Notes under the pieces: generated by a model
Databases searched by the model: none
What the model saw: only the letters and a program-made list of their open reading frames with translations
What the model was told of the DNA's origin: nothing
In this document: positions 6,954 through 13,694 of the stretch, in pieces
Numbering within the stretch: position 1 is the stretch's first letter
Layout of the letters: each line of letters starts with the position of its first letter
Position numbers and translations under genes: made by a program
IMG/VR virus record: IMGVR_UViG_3300028416_000442
Coordinates: 1-36,283 of that record
Reading direction: 5' to 3' (one strand)
Length of the DNA: 36,283 nt
Source of the DNA: a virus

Positions 6954-7238
6954 CTACGATTCGTCTTCTGCAATATTTCTACAAAGTCCTGTAAACCATG
7001 CATCAACTACTTCATTATCATCAGCGCCACTATAACCAGCTTCTTGTAATTGCTGAACAAAAATGTTATTCCATTCCAATTCAAAGTAACCATCACCTGG
7101 CTTGTCTTTGTCAAACTTAACATCTAACACTTTGACATATGCTTCGCCACGTGCAGTTGCTTTGTCTTTCTCAGCTATAGTTTCTTTTTTATTACTGGAA
7201 ACGCCTAATACATTTTTTATTTTGTTTAACATATTCAT
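6954..7238 (-). CDS. Protein of unknown function downstream of metK
   Basis: A 94-aa acidic protein starting MNMLNKIKNVLGV, then a Lys/Glu-rich linker and a domain rich in aromatic residues (GYFELEWNNIFVQQL). I do not recognise it. It starts directly after the metK stop with no spacer, and a promoter-like sequence inside the end of metK (7311-7339) could also express it alone. Its stop codon abuts the RNase H promoter. Confidence 0.6.
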   Translation of the reverse strand: MNMLNKIKNVLGVSSNKKETIAEKDKATARGEAYVKVLDVKFDKDKPGDGYFELEWNNIFVQQLQEAGYSGADDNEVVDAWFTGLCRNIAEDES

Positions 7239-8333
7239 TTACCATCCTATTTTTTCCCACGGTACATCTTTGTCGCCAAAGTGTCCGTAAATACAATTTT
7301 CACTATACTTATTATACTTGAATAATCCAAATCTGTCAATGATTCCCTTAGGAGTTAAATCAATGTTTTCTTCAATATACTTTTGAATACTTCTATTGTG
7401 TCCATTTGAATCTATGTAGATACTTGTGGGTTCTTTAACGCCAATAGCATAACTAAGTTGAATACTACACCAATCAGCCATGTTATCTGCTACAACATTC
7501 TTTGCTAACCATCGTGCCATATAAGCTGCTGAACGATCTACTTTGGTAGGATCCTTGCCACTAAATGCGCCGCCACCATGGGGAGCAAAACCACCATAAG
7601 TATCAACAATAATCTTTCGGCCTGTGAGACCTGTGTCTCCATCGGGTCCACCAATAACAAAATTACCAGTAGGATTAATATGCCATACAGTTTCTTTATC
7701 AATTAAATCTCCTAATACTTCTTCTGCAGCCTCTTTTATAGGTGCCTTAATGCTATGTTGAAATCCTTGTTTGTGTTGATGTGATACAACAATTTGATCA
7801 ATACGTGTTGGCTTTCCACCTTCGTACTGAACACTTACTTGCGACTTAGCATCTGGTAGTAGAAATTCGTATCCACTTTCTCTTGCTTTGTCTAAAGACT
7901 TTAAAATTTCATGCGAGTAATGAATTGGTGCTGGTAGCATTGCATCATTATCATCACATGCATATCCAAACATGATGCCCTGGTCACCTGCGCCAAAATC
8001 ATCTGTTCCTAAACCAATATCACCTGATTGCGAATGAATCTCGTTATAGATGTTTAACTTATCCCAATGGAATCCATCCTGTTCGTATCCAATTTCTTTA
8101 ACTTTGTCACGAACGATTTGTTTTACCTCGTCCTTGCTTACATTAAAGTTCTTTACCTCACCCGCTAACGTTACATGGTTAGTGGTTACAAGTGTTTCAA
8201 CAGCTACACGAGTTGTTTCGTCGCCGTTTTTTAATCCTGCATCAACTAGTGCATCACTAATTTGATCTGACACCTTATCTGGGTGTCCTTTACTTACACT
8301 TTCGCTTGTAAAAATATAATTGCCTTGCTTCAT
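7239..8333 (-). CDS. metK: S-adenosylmethionine synthetase MetK
   Basis: MetK makes SAM from methionine and ATP. The 364-aa sequence carries the family signatures: FTSESVSKGHPDKVSDQISD (residues 8-27, ATP and metal binding), GAGDQGIMFGYA (114-125) and GGGAFSGKDPTKVDRS (253-268, phosphate loop). It is slightly shorter than the bacterial enzyme of about 384 aa but looks complete. It lies right after queE in the same direction (46-nt gap, AGGAT site). A phage SAM synthetase is uncommon; it fits a genome that also encodes QueE, four other radical-SAM enzymes and methyltransferases, all SAM consumers. The supply role is inference. In some phages SAM genes instead counter host restriction or methylation. 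Confidence 0.96.
   Translation of the reverse strand: MKQGNYIFTSESVSKGHPDKVSDQISDALVDAGLKNGDETTRVAVETLVTTNHVTLAGEVKNFNVSKDEVKQIVRDKVKEIGYEQDGFHWDKLNIYNEIHSQSGDIGLGTDDFGAGDQGIMFGYACDDNDAMLPAPIHYSHEILKSLDKARESGYEFLLPDAKSQVSVQYEGGKPTRIDQIVVSHQHKQGFQHSIKAPIKEAAEEVLGDLIDKETVWHINPTGNFVIGGPDGDTGLTGRKIIVDTYGGFAPHGGGAFSGKDPTKVDRSAAYMARWLAKNVVADNMADWCSIQLSYAIGVKEPTSIYIDSNGHNRSIQKYIEENIDLTPKGIIDRFGLFKYNKYSENCIYGHFGDKDVPWEKIGW
7311..7339 (-). promoter_or_regulatory. Sigma-70-type promoter inside the 3' end of metK
   Basis: TTGACA (7334-7339), 17 bp, TATAAT (7311-7316) on the minus strand, both hexamers exact. It lies within metK coding sequence and 73 nt before the start of the 94-aa gene. The codons there (IDRFGLFKYN) are ordinary, so chance is possible, but the same exact spacing recurs at nine other sites. 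Confidence 0.55.
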
Positions 8334-8379
8334 AATTTTTTAGTATCCTGCTTTTCTTATACGATCTTCTAGACCGCTT

Positions 8380-9279
8380 TTAGGTTCCCCATGCGTTTCC
8401 GAATAGGCTAATGTGGAGTCTTGGGGTGAATCTCCAACCCTTTTCCATACAGATGTTCGCAACTTCTTGAACATTAAGATTATACTCTTCTGACCTACCA
8501 CCCAACGGCATAAGGTACACAGGACAATCCAACCCTGCTTTACGATATTCATCAACAGCTCTACCAGCCTCGTCAATATCAGTCCTGTCAGCAACAACAA
8601 ATTTAAGATAGATATCGCTGTCATCCACAAGACTGTAACAATAAGCAACATCAGGCTTAATAGCATCGTCCCAAGATTCTCCACTAACGGAGAGCTTAGG
8701 CGAACAACTCCATGTGACTTTAATTCTGTCATTGCTGTGGAGATAGTCGAATAGCTCGTCGTGTAAATGTTGTGTAGTGTTTGTTTCAAATGTAACATTT
8801 TTTAAATCCCTCATGCGTGGATGTTCAAATAATTCTACATAAAGTCGTTGCCACGCTAACAACGGCTCACCACCAGTTAGGATAAGATGAATATCTTGTC
8901 CGTTATCGCAAGTCCACTTGCCCTCTGGTGTTAGACTTAATAAGTGTTCTACTACTTCTTCGATAGTTCTTTGCTTATTAAATTCTTTAAACTCGGGATA
9001 GATACTTGCATAAGTATCACACCCTGTATGTATAATTGGTAAGTCTGTAAATTCTTTAGTAGATTCGTGTACACCCGTATTGATTAAGTCCAATACTTCG
9101 TCATTATATCTATTACCTGCTTGGTGTTTTTCTGCTCTACTAGGTTCGCTTCTATCAAGTCCAAAGTTCATACAACGAAAGTTACAACCAAATGTACGAA
9201 GGAATACACTAGGTACTCCTACAAACTTTCCTTCACCCTGAACAGAATAGAATGCTTCACTGTATCTAAGTTTATCCAT
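8380..9279 (-). CDS. queE: 7-carboxy-7-deazaguanine synthase QueE (variant cluster motif)
   Basis: QueE is the radical-SAM enzyme that turns 6-carboxytetrahydropterin into 7-carboxy-7-deazaguanine. The N-terminus FYSVQGEGKFVGVPSVFLRT is typical of QueE, and so are the SAM-binding LTGGEPLL (134-141) and the C-terminal PRLHISLFGNAWGT. The iron-sulfur motif is odd: C32-x3-C36 is present, but the next residues are MNFG instead of x-x-C. The likely third Cys is C87 in TGCDTYASIY, a segment resembling what normally follows the third Cys, so about 48 residues seem to be inserted inside the cluster loop. Length (299 aa) is longer than the usual 210-250, consistent with an insertion. It follows queD with no gap and precedes metK. 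Confidence 0.88.
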   Translation of the reverse strand: MDKLRYSEAFYSVQGEGKFVGVPSVFLRTFGCNFRCMNFGLDRSEPSRAEKHQAGNRYNDEVLDLINTGVHESTKEFTDLPIIHTGCDTYASIYPEFKEFNKQRTIEEVVEHLLSLTPEGKWTCDNGQDIHLILTGGEPLLAWQRLYVELFEHPRMRDLKNVTFETNTTQHLHDELFDYLHSNDRIKVTWSCSPKLSVSGESWDDAIKPDVAYCYSLVDDSDIYLKFVVADRTDIDEAGRAVDEYRKAGLDCPVYLMPLGGRSEEYNLNVQEVANICMEKGWRFTPRLHISLFGNAWGT

Positions 9280-9729
9280 TTACGCCTCGTAGATTGCTGA
9301 ATTGGCGCCATGCTCTGCCACTTCAGTTTTAACACAATAACAACGATTATCTGTTGCTTCACGTATAAGTTTGTCTGCAAAGTTAAATGCGTGTTCGGCA
9401 AATTTCTCTGCACCAACTCCGTCCATTACAACAATCTCTGCTAGATCGAGTTCTTGCAATTCCATAAACTTATCTAAGTGTGGATCGTTTTTATCAATTG
9501 CTGTTTTGTGATCAAAGTTATCTTCTAACCATTTCTTCAAAGGCTTTAGGCCACCAAAGTCAACTGCCCAATTCCTTCGATCAAGCTCGTCGCATCCAAA
9601 TGTAAATGTAAATGCTAAACTATATCCGTGTAGCAAATGACAATGCGAGTGATCTGCATTTGGTTGACGGAACACTGCACTAAGTCCAATGTTGTGTCCG
9701 TAATGTTTTGTACTATAATATTTTCCCAT
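9280..9729 (-). CDS. queD: 6-carboxytetrahydropterin synthase QueD
   Basis: QueD makes 6-carboxytetrahydropterin from dihydroneopterin triphosphate, the product of FolE. The 149-aa sequence shows the catalytic Cys30 in HCHLLHGYS, the DFGGLK motif (57-62), the catalytic Asp-His pair in NFDHKT (73-74) and the C-terminal Glu139 in VAEHGANSAIY. Two of the three usual zinc His ligands differ: the first His position is Phe20 (LSAVFRQ) and the second His of HGH is Tyr36; H27 or H29 might substitute. This looks like a distinct QueD subtype rather than a decayed gene, since the rest is intact. An AGGAG site precedes the ATG, and a TTTAAATA late-like word lies 32 nt upstream. Confidence 0.88.
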   Translation of the reverse strand: MGKYYSTKHYGHNIGLSAVFRQPNADHSHCHLLHGYSLAFTFTFGCDELDRRNWAVDFGGLKPLKKWLEDNFDHKTAIDKNDPHLDKFMELQELDLAEIVVMDGVGAEKFAEHAFNFADKLIREATDNRCYCVKTEVAEHGANSAIYEA

Positions 9730-9798
9730 TATATTTCTCCTATAAGTTATAACGGCGGAGTATTTAAAGAGGGTCGACGCTGAAGTCCTCTGGTTTGA
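9730..9798 (-). promoter_or_regulatory. Leader of queD: late-promoter-like word and short hairpin
   Basis: This 69-nt gap holds, in transcription order, a possible 5-bp hairpin (AGAGG...CCTCT, around 9769-9792) containing the palindrome GTCGAC, the word TTTAAATA (9761-9768) similar to a T4 late promoter, and an AGGAG ribosome-binding site. No TTGACA/TATAAT pair is present. Whether it is a promoter or only a leader is uncertain. Confidence 0.3.
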
Positions 9799-10308
9799 TT
9801 ATTTGTTTTCTGCAACGAATCTAACATCATACAAGTTGTTGTTAGCATCTGTTACTCTAACAATACTGTATTGATAGACTGATTTGTTCTCAGTTACGAA
9901 AGTAGGATTGTCTTCACATACTGTTGTTCTTTTATATCCAACAATAGTTTTAGTTCCACTTTTCTTATTGGCAAAGTCTGCTCCTAGTATTGCACCTAAT
10001 ATAGTTGCGGCATCTTTACCCTTGCCACCACCTACTTGGTTACCTAGTATACCACCAATGATTGCACCACCAAGTACTTCACCTGTTTGTGCTTTACCGG
10101 TGTTACTGTAAATAGGTACATCTACTTCACTGCATGTCCTATTAGCAACTCTATTCTTTGTTTGTACTGTAGTATAATAATGTGTTACAAATCCTTCAAC
10201 TACTTCTCGTTCTTTTATTTTTGTACCAGATGCACCAGTAATTACTTCAGCACTAGCACTTGTTGTAAATAAAAACATACCCAGTATTAACGTTAACATG
10301 TATTTCAT
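9799..10308 (-). CDS. Secreted glycine-zipper protein (17-kDa surface antigen-like)
   Basis: This 169-aa protein begins with a signal peptide (MKYMLTLILGMFLFTTSASA). A central segment, about residues 77-114, is a Gly-zipper 2TM-type element: GEVLGGAIIGGILGNQVGGG and then TILGAILGADFAN. This arrangement is known from bacterial outer-membrane proteins of the Rickettsia 17-kDa antigen/YcfJ kind. There is no lipobox Cys, so it would be periplasmic or inserted by the zipper itself. Two Cys residues could form a disulphide. The ATG has an excellent AAGGAG site embedded in the last codons of the upstream gene, and a promoter lies 54 nt ahead. It may alter the host envelope or block superinfection; that is inference. 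Confidence 0.75.
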   Translation of the reverse strand: MKYMLTLILGMFLFTTSASAEVITGASGTKIKEREVVEGFVTHYYTTVQTKNRVANRTCSEVDVPIYSNTGKAQTGEVLGGAIIGGILGNQVGGGKGKDAATILGAILGADFANKKSGTKTIVGYKRTTVCEDNPTFVTENKSVYQYSIVRVTDANNNLYDVRFVAENK

Positions 10309-10309
10309 A

Positions 10310-11077
10310 TTATTCTCCTTTAGTATTATTAAGTTTATTATTTGTTTCTTTAACTGTGTTAAGTATACTATGGTTTATGACTTTTGTCAAGGCTTTTACG
10401 TCTTTTGGGAAACAAGCACCACTATATCCTAGTGTTCCTTGGTTATTTGGTGCTTTCATCATATCTGGACCAATGCGCCTGAAATTACCTAAGACACTAG
10501 TTATAGTATCATAGTCAATATCCTCTGGTAATATAGTTTTTAGTTCATGGAAGAAAGCCACTTTAGTAGCCAGCCACGAATTGTGTACATATTTGATCAT
10601 ACTGGCTTCTTCTAATGTAGTGTATGATACTGATAATTCGTGTCCAAATGCTTCGCTAAACAACTCATACCACCATTCAGCATCTGCTTTGTTGTTAGCA
10701 TGATGTCCAAATATCCAATGTTCTTGATTGTCAAAATCTTCTTGTGCAGTTGCTTCTCGTAGAAACTCTGGATTGTATACTACATTAGATTCGTAATCAC
10801 GTAAACAATCAAATGTTACACTGCTTTTAATAAGTATCTTTGTTCTATAATCTGTTAGTTCTAATACATCTGACACTATACTATCGTCACACATTCCGTC
10901 TGCATTGCTAGGAGTAGGAACACATATAATAATTCCATCTGCGTCTAGTACTGCTTGTTGTGGGTCTTGTGTTGGGTGTAGTAACGGGTCTACTCTTATT
11001 ACTGTAAACCCAGTTTTTTCTAAAAAGTTTGCTACGGTTCCACCTACAAAACCGCAACCAAATATTGCTATCTTCAT
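10310..11077 (-). CDS. Short nucleotide-sugar dehydrogenase (UDP-glucose/GDP-mannose type)
   Basis: This 255-aa protein matches the first two domains of UDP-glucose 6-dehydrogenase: a Rossmann NAD-binding motif GCGFVG (7-12), the ICVPTP segment, VVYNPEFLREATA, and the active-site motif GYSGACFPKD with the catalytic Cys222. The C-terminal UDP-sugar-binding domain of the 400-450-aa enzymes is missing: the chain stops about 33 residues after the Cys. The reading frame is intact, so this is a short form rather than a broken gene. It could oxidise a nucleotide sugar to a uronic acid, possibly together with GalE. It ends a long operon begun at the thymidine kinase. Confidence 0.85.
   Translation of the reverse strand: MKIAIFGCGFVGGTVANFLEKTGFTVIRVDPLLHPTQDPQQAVLDADGIIICVPTPSNADGMCDDSIVSDVLELTDYRTKILIKSSVTFDCLRDYESNVVYNPEFLREATAQEDFDNQEHWIFGHHANNKADAEWWYELFSEAFGHELSVSYTTLEEASMIKYVHNSWLATKVAFFHELKTILPEDIDYDTITSVLGNFRRIGPDMMKAPNNQGTLGYSGACFPKDVKALTKVINHSILNTVKETNNKLNNTKGE
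10362..10390 (-). promoter_or_regulatory. Sigma-70-type promoter for the secreted glycine-zipper gene
   Basis: TTGACA (10385-10390), 17 bp, TATACT (10362-10367) on the minus strand, inside the 3' end of the dehydrogenase gene and 54 nt before the start of the secreted protein gene. Exact -35, near-consensus -10. Confidence 0.65.
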
Positions 11078-11089
11078 TTATTATTCCTA

Positions 11090-11458
11090 TTAATCTTTTT
11101 TACCAAATGATCCAGGTAAGTTGTTTACTTTACCAAAGTCTGAATACTTTTGTACCATGTTAGTACTTTCCCATGACTTACTTCCACATTCTTTATAACA
11201 TGTAGCCGGAGAAGCATTTGGTTTATCAAAACTATCTATAAGTTTTAACCAAGTACCACTTTTCATTACTTCTTCTTTTGTATGTTTAGTTAAATCTAAA
11301 TCATTGGCTACATCAAGGTTATTTTCTTCGCCCCATTTAACAAACAAATTCCATTCATGATATGGATTAAGAAAGCAACATGGTTTTAATCTTTTATCTG
11401 CAGATAAAAACATTGCCAATCCATATAATATACAGCGTGGACTAACTGTTTGTGTCAT
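11090..11458 (-). CDS. Stand-alone SPASM-like domain, partner of radical-SAM gene 11455-12162
   Basis: This 122-aa protein looks like only the C-terminal auxiliary-cluster domain of a radical-SAM/SPASM enzyme: C9 in SPRCILYG, PCCFLNPYHEW about 18 residues later, and a C-terminal ATCYKECG pair. The same Cys spacing is found fused to the radical-SAM domain at 32067-33161. The ATG at 11458 overlaps the upstream radical-SAM stop as ATGA and has its own strong ribosome-binding site (GGGAGGG, 9 nt upstream), so it appears to be translated as a separate subunit in coupled fashion rather than split by a sequencing error. It likely supplies the auxiliary iron-sulfur sites or substrate binding for its partner. 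Confidence 0.7.
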   Translation of the reverse strand: MTQTVSPRCILYGLAMFLSADKRLKPCCFLNPYHEWNLFVKWGEENNLDVANDLDLTKHTKEEVMKSGTWLKLIDSFDKPNASPATCYKECGSKSWESTNMVQKYSDFGKVNNLPGSFGKKD

Positions 11459-12162
11459 GTTGGTTGTCCCTCCCAATGATACCAATCTGCACCTTTACCA
11501 TTCCAATCGTATATGTGGTTATTATCTACTTTATAAGATGCTATATCTCTTTCACTTTTTACAGGATGGAATTCAAATCCATAACTATGTGCTAATTGTT
11601 CTGCTTCTTGTATTTGATGTTGGTTATATGGAAAAACTAAGTATTTCCAAATAATTCTAGGTTTATTTGGATATGGTTTGCCTGGTTCGTGTTCCCATTC
11701 TCGGCTGTTTAACATCTCGGCTAACGATTTCATTCCTAACATAATACTATCCCACTTTGAATTTATTCTGTATAAATGGTTTGTATCTTCCAACCCATCT
11801 ACACTAAATTCCCACGTCTGAGCTCTAGACCAATTTGTTGTTCTTACTAATTTGTCCCACCATGCTTTTGTTTTAAAAGATCCATTTGTATGCACTAATG
11901 TTTCTATTTGTTTTTCAGATGCATGATTGTAAATTTTTATAAAGTCTGGGTGATACAGTGGATCACCATAACAACCTACAAACATTAACTTTTTTCCAGT
12001 CTTTTCTGCTTCTTGGTTTATTAAATCAATAACAAGGTCAGTGTCTATATGTCCTACATCCCATTCTTTCTTTGATACTTTTGGATCATTTCGTGGACAA
12101 GCAGGACATCCCAAAGTGCATTTAGTTGTTAATTCTATTTCTATATGTTGTGTTTCAAGCAT
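11455..12162 (-). CDS. Radical-SAM protein lacking its SPASM domain (1)
   Basis: A 235-aa radical-SAM core. The cluster motif is C15-TLG-C19-PA-C22 (CxxxCxxC), followed by VGCYGDPLYHPDF in the position of the usual GGEP motif and DGLEDTNHLYR, shared with the two related enzymes at 12685-13284 and 32067-33161. The chain stops at the point where the fused relative runs on into its SPASM domain; here that domain is the next gene (11090-11458). Such enzymes often modify peptides or sugars by radical chemistry. The substrate is unknown; the neighbouring small proteins and the sugar dehydrogenase are possible links. Confidence 0.82.
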   Translation of the reverse strand: MLETQHIEIELTTKCTLGCPACPRNDPKVSKKEWDVGHIDTDLVIDLINQEAEKTGKKLMFVGCYGDPLYHPDFIKIYNHASEKQIETLVHTNGSFKTKAWWDKLVRTTNWSRAQTWEFSVDGLEDTNHLYRINSKWDSIMLGMKSLAEMLNSREWEHEPGKPYPNKPRIIWKYLVFPYNQHQIQEAEQLAHSYGFEFHPVKSERDIASYKVDNNHIYDWNGKGADWYHWEGQPT

Positions 12163-12421
12163 TTGTATTATTTATGCGTTTCATATATACTTCTTCAAAC
12201 CCATCTACCCATTCATCAAGTGGTGCACCGTCGCAACCTGCTCTCCATATACGCTTAAAATAATGTTCCTTTGATTCTGTTATTGTGTTATCGTTTGTAT
12301 CTAAATGTCCTTTAACCATATAAAAGTACATACATGCTTCGTAAAATTCTTGCTCACGAACTTCTCGTGTGCGTCTAAGCATAAAATCATAGTACCTTTC
12401 TTGTGGCTTATGTGTCATCAT
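12155..12421 (-). CDS. Small protein between two radical-SAM pairs
   Basis: An 88-aa protein from the ATG at 12421 (MMTHKPQERYYDFML), or 87 aa from the next ATG. It is rich in charged and aromatic residues (RREVREQEFYEACMYFYMV) with two Cys. Not recognised. It overlaps the SPASM gene upstream by 14 nt and the next radical-SAM gene by 8 nt. Its place between two split radical-SAM/SPASM pairs makes it a candidate substrate or accessory protein, with no direct evidence. A longer frame reaching 12523 would lie entirely within the SPASM gene and is unlikely. Confidence 0.6.
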   Translation of the reverse strand: MMTHKPQERYYDFMLRRTREVREQEFYEACMYFYMVKGHLDTNDNTITESKEHYFKRIWRAGCDGAPLDEWVDGFEEVYMKRINNTNA

Positions 12422-12701
12422 CAACAACCATTTTTTGTGTAGCATTAAACAATGATGTATCGTTTGGAGAAGAACACATTCTTTTACATACGTCCATTGG
12501 TTGTTGTTGCATTTTGTTTGCAAATTCCAACACTGTTTTTTCTTTTATTGTTTTTATTGGTGTCATATCCATATTCCAGTTTGGGTCGATATCAAACGTT
12601 TCCCAGCACATTTGTTCTGGCATCCAACAACAAGGTCTTAGTGTACCAAATGGGGTTACAAATAATGTATCTCCGTATTTACATTTAGGAGTTATATCCA
12701 A
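12408..12701 (-). CDS. Stand-alone SPASM-like domain with TTG start
   Basis: A 97-aa Cys-rich protein: C7 in TPKCKYGD, then LRPCCWMPEQMCW and VCKRMC near the end, the same order as the SPASM domain of the fused enzyme at 32067-33161 (VKCKVAG, MPCCWTAGRMY, CAQKCG). The start is TTG at 12701, preceded by AAGGAG at an ideal 7-nt distance; no ATG is available before the first Cys. It overlaps the radical-SAM gene upstream by 17 nt in another frame. It would form a two-subunit radical-SAM/SPASM enzyme with that gene's product. Confidence 0.7.
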   Translation of the reverse strand: MDITPKCKYGDTLFVTPFGTLRPCCWMPEQMCWETFDIDPNWNMDMTPIKTIKEKTVLEFANKMQQQPMDVCKRMCSSPNDTSLFNATQKMVVDDDT

Positions 12702-13284
12702 ATTGGTACTCCTTTAGTGTTGGTCTTAATGGATCATTTGGTCCATCAAATCTACTACTTATTCTTAATGCAAATGTAATGTTATATTCTTTTGCTAATT
12801 GTTTTGCTTCTTGAATTTGGTGTTCGTTAAAACTAAAAGGTATCCACTGCCATACAACATTTTTACCCATACTTGCACCCAACTTCATAGCATCAAATAC
12901 ATTATGCCAATCTGTGCCTACTCTGTATTTATGTGCAGTATCTTCTAATCCATCTAATCCAAAATATATTTTACCTTTTGTGTAACTATTATAAAACGAT
13001 TCCCACCATTTTAAATTCTTTCCTACACCTGCGGTTGACATATAAAAATCACAACCTTGTTCTGCACCAAACTTTACAAACTTATCTAATTTTTTATGAA
13101 ATATAGGATCGCCTAAGTTACCACAGAAGTTTAATGTTTTAGGTTTTAATACTGTTACAAGTTCTTCAAAATGTTCTGTACTCATGTCGCTTATTTTATA
13201 TCCACTAGTGTATGTTCGTGGGCATTTTGGACATTGTAACAAACATCTTCTGGTTATTTCTAAATGTAATTCTTTAATTGACAT
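12685..13284 (-). CDS. Radical-SAM protein lacking its SPASM domain (2)
   Basis: A 199-aa radical-SAM core with C14-LLQ-C18-PK-C21, then NFCGNLGDPIFHKKL at the GGEP position and DGLEDTAHKYR. It is clearly related to the fused enzyme at 32067-33161 (CGNLGDPI, DGLEETNHLYR) and to the core at 11455-12162. It ends before any auxiliary-cluster domain, which is supplied by the overlapping downstream gene. The two split pairs in tandem suggest duplication. Substrate unknown; the family shape is that of peptide- or sugar-modifying enzymes. Confidence 0.82.
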   Translation of the reverse strand: MSIKELHLEITRRCLLQCPKCPRTYTSGYKISDMSTEHFEELVTVLKPKTLNFCGNLGDPIFHKKLDKFVKFGAEQGCDFYMSTAGVGKNLKWWESFYNSYTKGKIYFGLDGLEDTAHKYRVGTDWHNVFDAMKLGASMGKNVVWQWIPFSFNEHQIQEAKQLAKEYNITFALRISSRFDGPNDPLRPTLKEYQFGYNS

Positions 13285-13513
13285 CTACATCTTCTGCAGG
13301 TACTGTCCAGTACTTGTATACAAACTTATCGCCAAGTTTGTCAATTTCTTTTTGTGGATATCCTTCTTTGACTAACCACTTCATTAAATCAAATTCTTTT
13401 TGTACTCCGTAGTCCCATTTACTACCGTAGTATATTGTACCCTTAATTGGTACTGCTTTAGGGAAACCGTACTTGTTTCCGTTTGGTGGATCAACTATCA
13501 GTCTTCTCTTCAT
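13274..13513 (-). CDS. Small protein upstream of the split radical-SAM pair
   Basis: A 79-aa protein (begins MKRRLIVDPPNGNKYGFPKA) with many Tyr, Trp, Lys and Gly residues and an acidic C-terminus. Not recognised. It overlaps the AbrB-like gene upstream by 23 nt and the radical-SAM gene downstream by 11 nt. Because it directly precedes a radical-SAM/SPASM pair it is worth considering as a peptide substrate, but no leader-core pattern is visible. Confidence 0.6.
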   Translation of the reverse strand: MKRRLIVDPPNGNKYGFPKAVPIKGTIYYGSKWDYGVQKEFDLMKWLVKEGYPQKEIDKLGDKFVYKYWTVPAEDVDVN

Positions 13514-13694
13514 CGTTGTTTTCCTTTTTTGTTAACTGCCAAGCTCCATGATCTAGTTCTTCCCAAATCAGTGTGTCGCCTATATCCCAACCAACTTGGT
13601 CAAGTGCATCCTGTGGAAACTCTATAAACAATTCTTTTGTTTTACCATTTTCTTGTACTTCTATAATCCATTGACTATTTGTTACTTTTTTCAT
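13491..13694 (-). CDS. AbrB/MazE-like small protein
   Basis: A 67-aa protein whose middle resembles the swapped-hairpin AbrB fold: FIEFPQDALDQVGWDIGDTL followed by a second strand and LTKK. The pattern of Pro, then L-x2-hG-x2-hGD, is typical of AbrB/SpoVT and MazE antitoxin DNA-binding domains. No toxin gene is next to it. It may be a transcriptional regulator or a structural mimic. The start overlaps the stop of the upstream gene by ATGA. Confidence 0.55.
   Translation of the reverse strand: MKKVTNSQWIIEVQENGKTKELFIEFPQDALDQVGWDIGDTLIWEELDHGAWQLTKKENNDEEKTDS

Noticed and set aside
8340-8798. A 152-aa minus-strand frame overlapping queE
   Set aside because: Lies entirely in another frame of queE and its downstream gap; no recognisable domain, and queE is clearly the real gene.
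11455-11485. Frameshift or programmed slippage joining the radical-SAM and SPASM genes
   Set aside because: No slippery heptamer was seen at the junction; a separate strong ribosome-binding site and an ATGA overlap explain it better.
13316-13345. TTGACA with TATACA at 18 bp
   Set aside because: Spacing and -10 both differ from the ten consistent sites and it lies inside a coding region.
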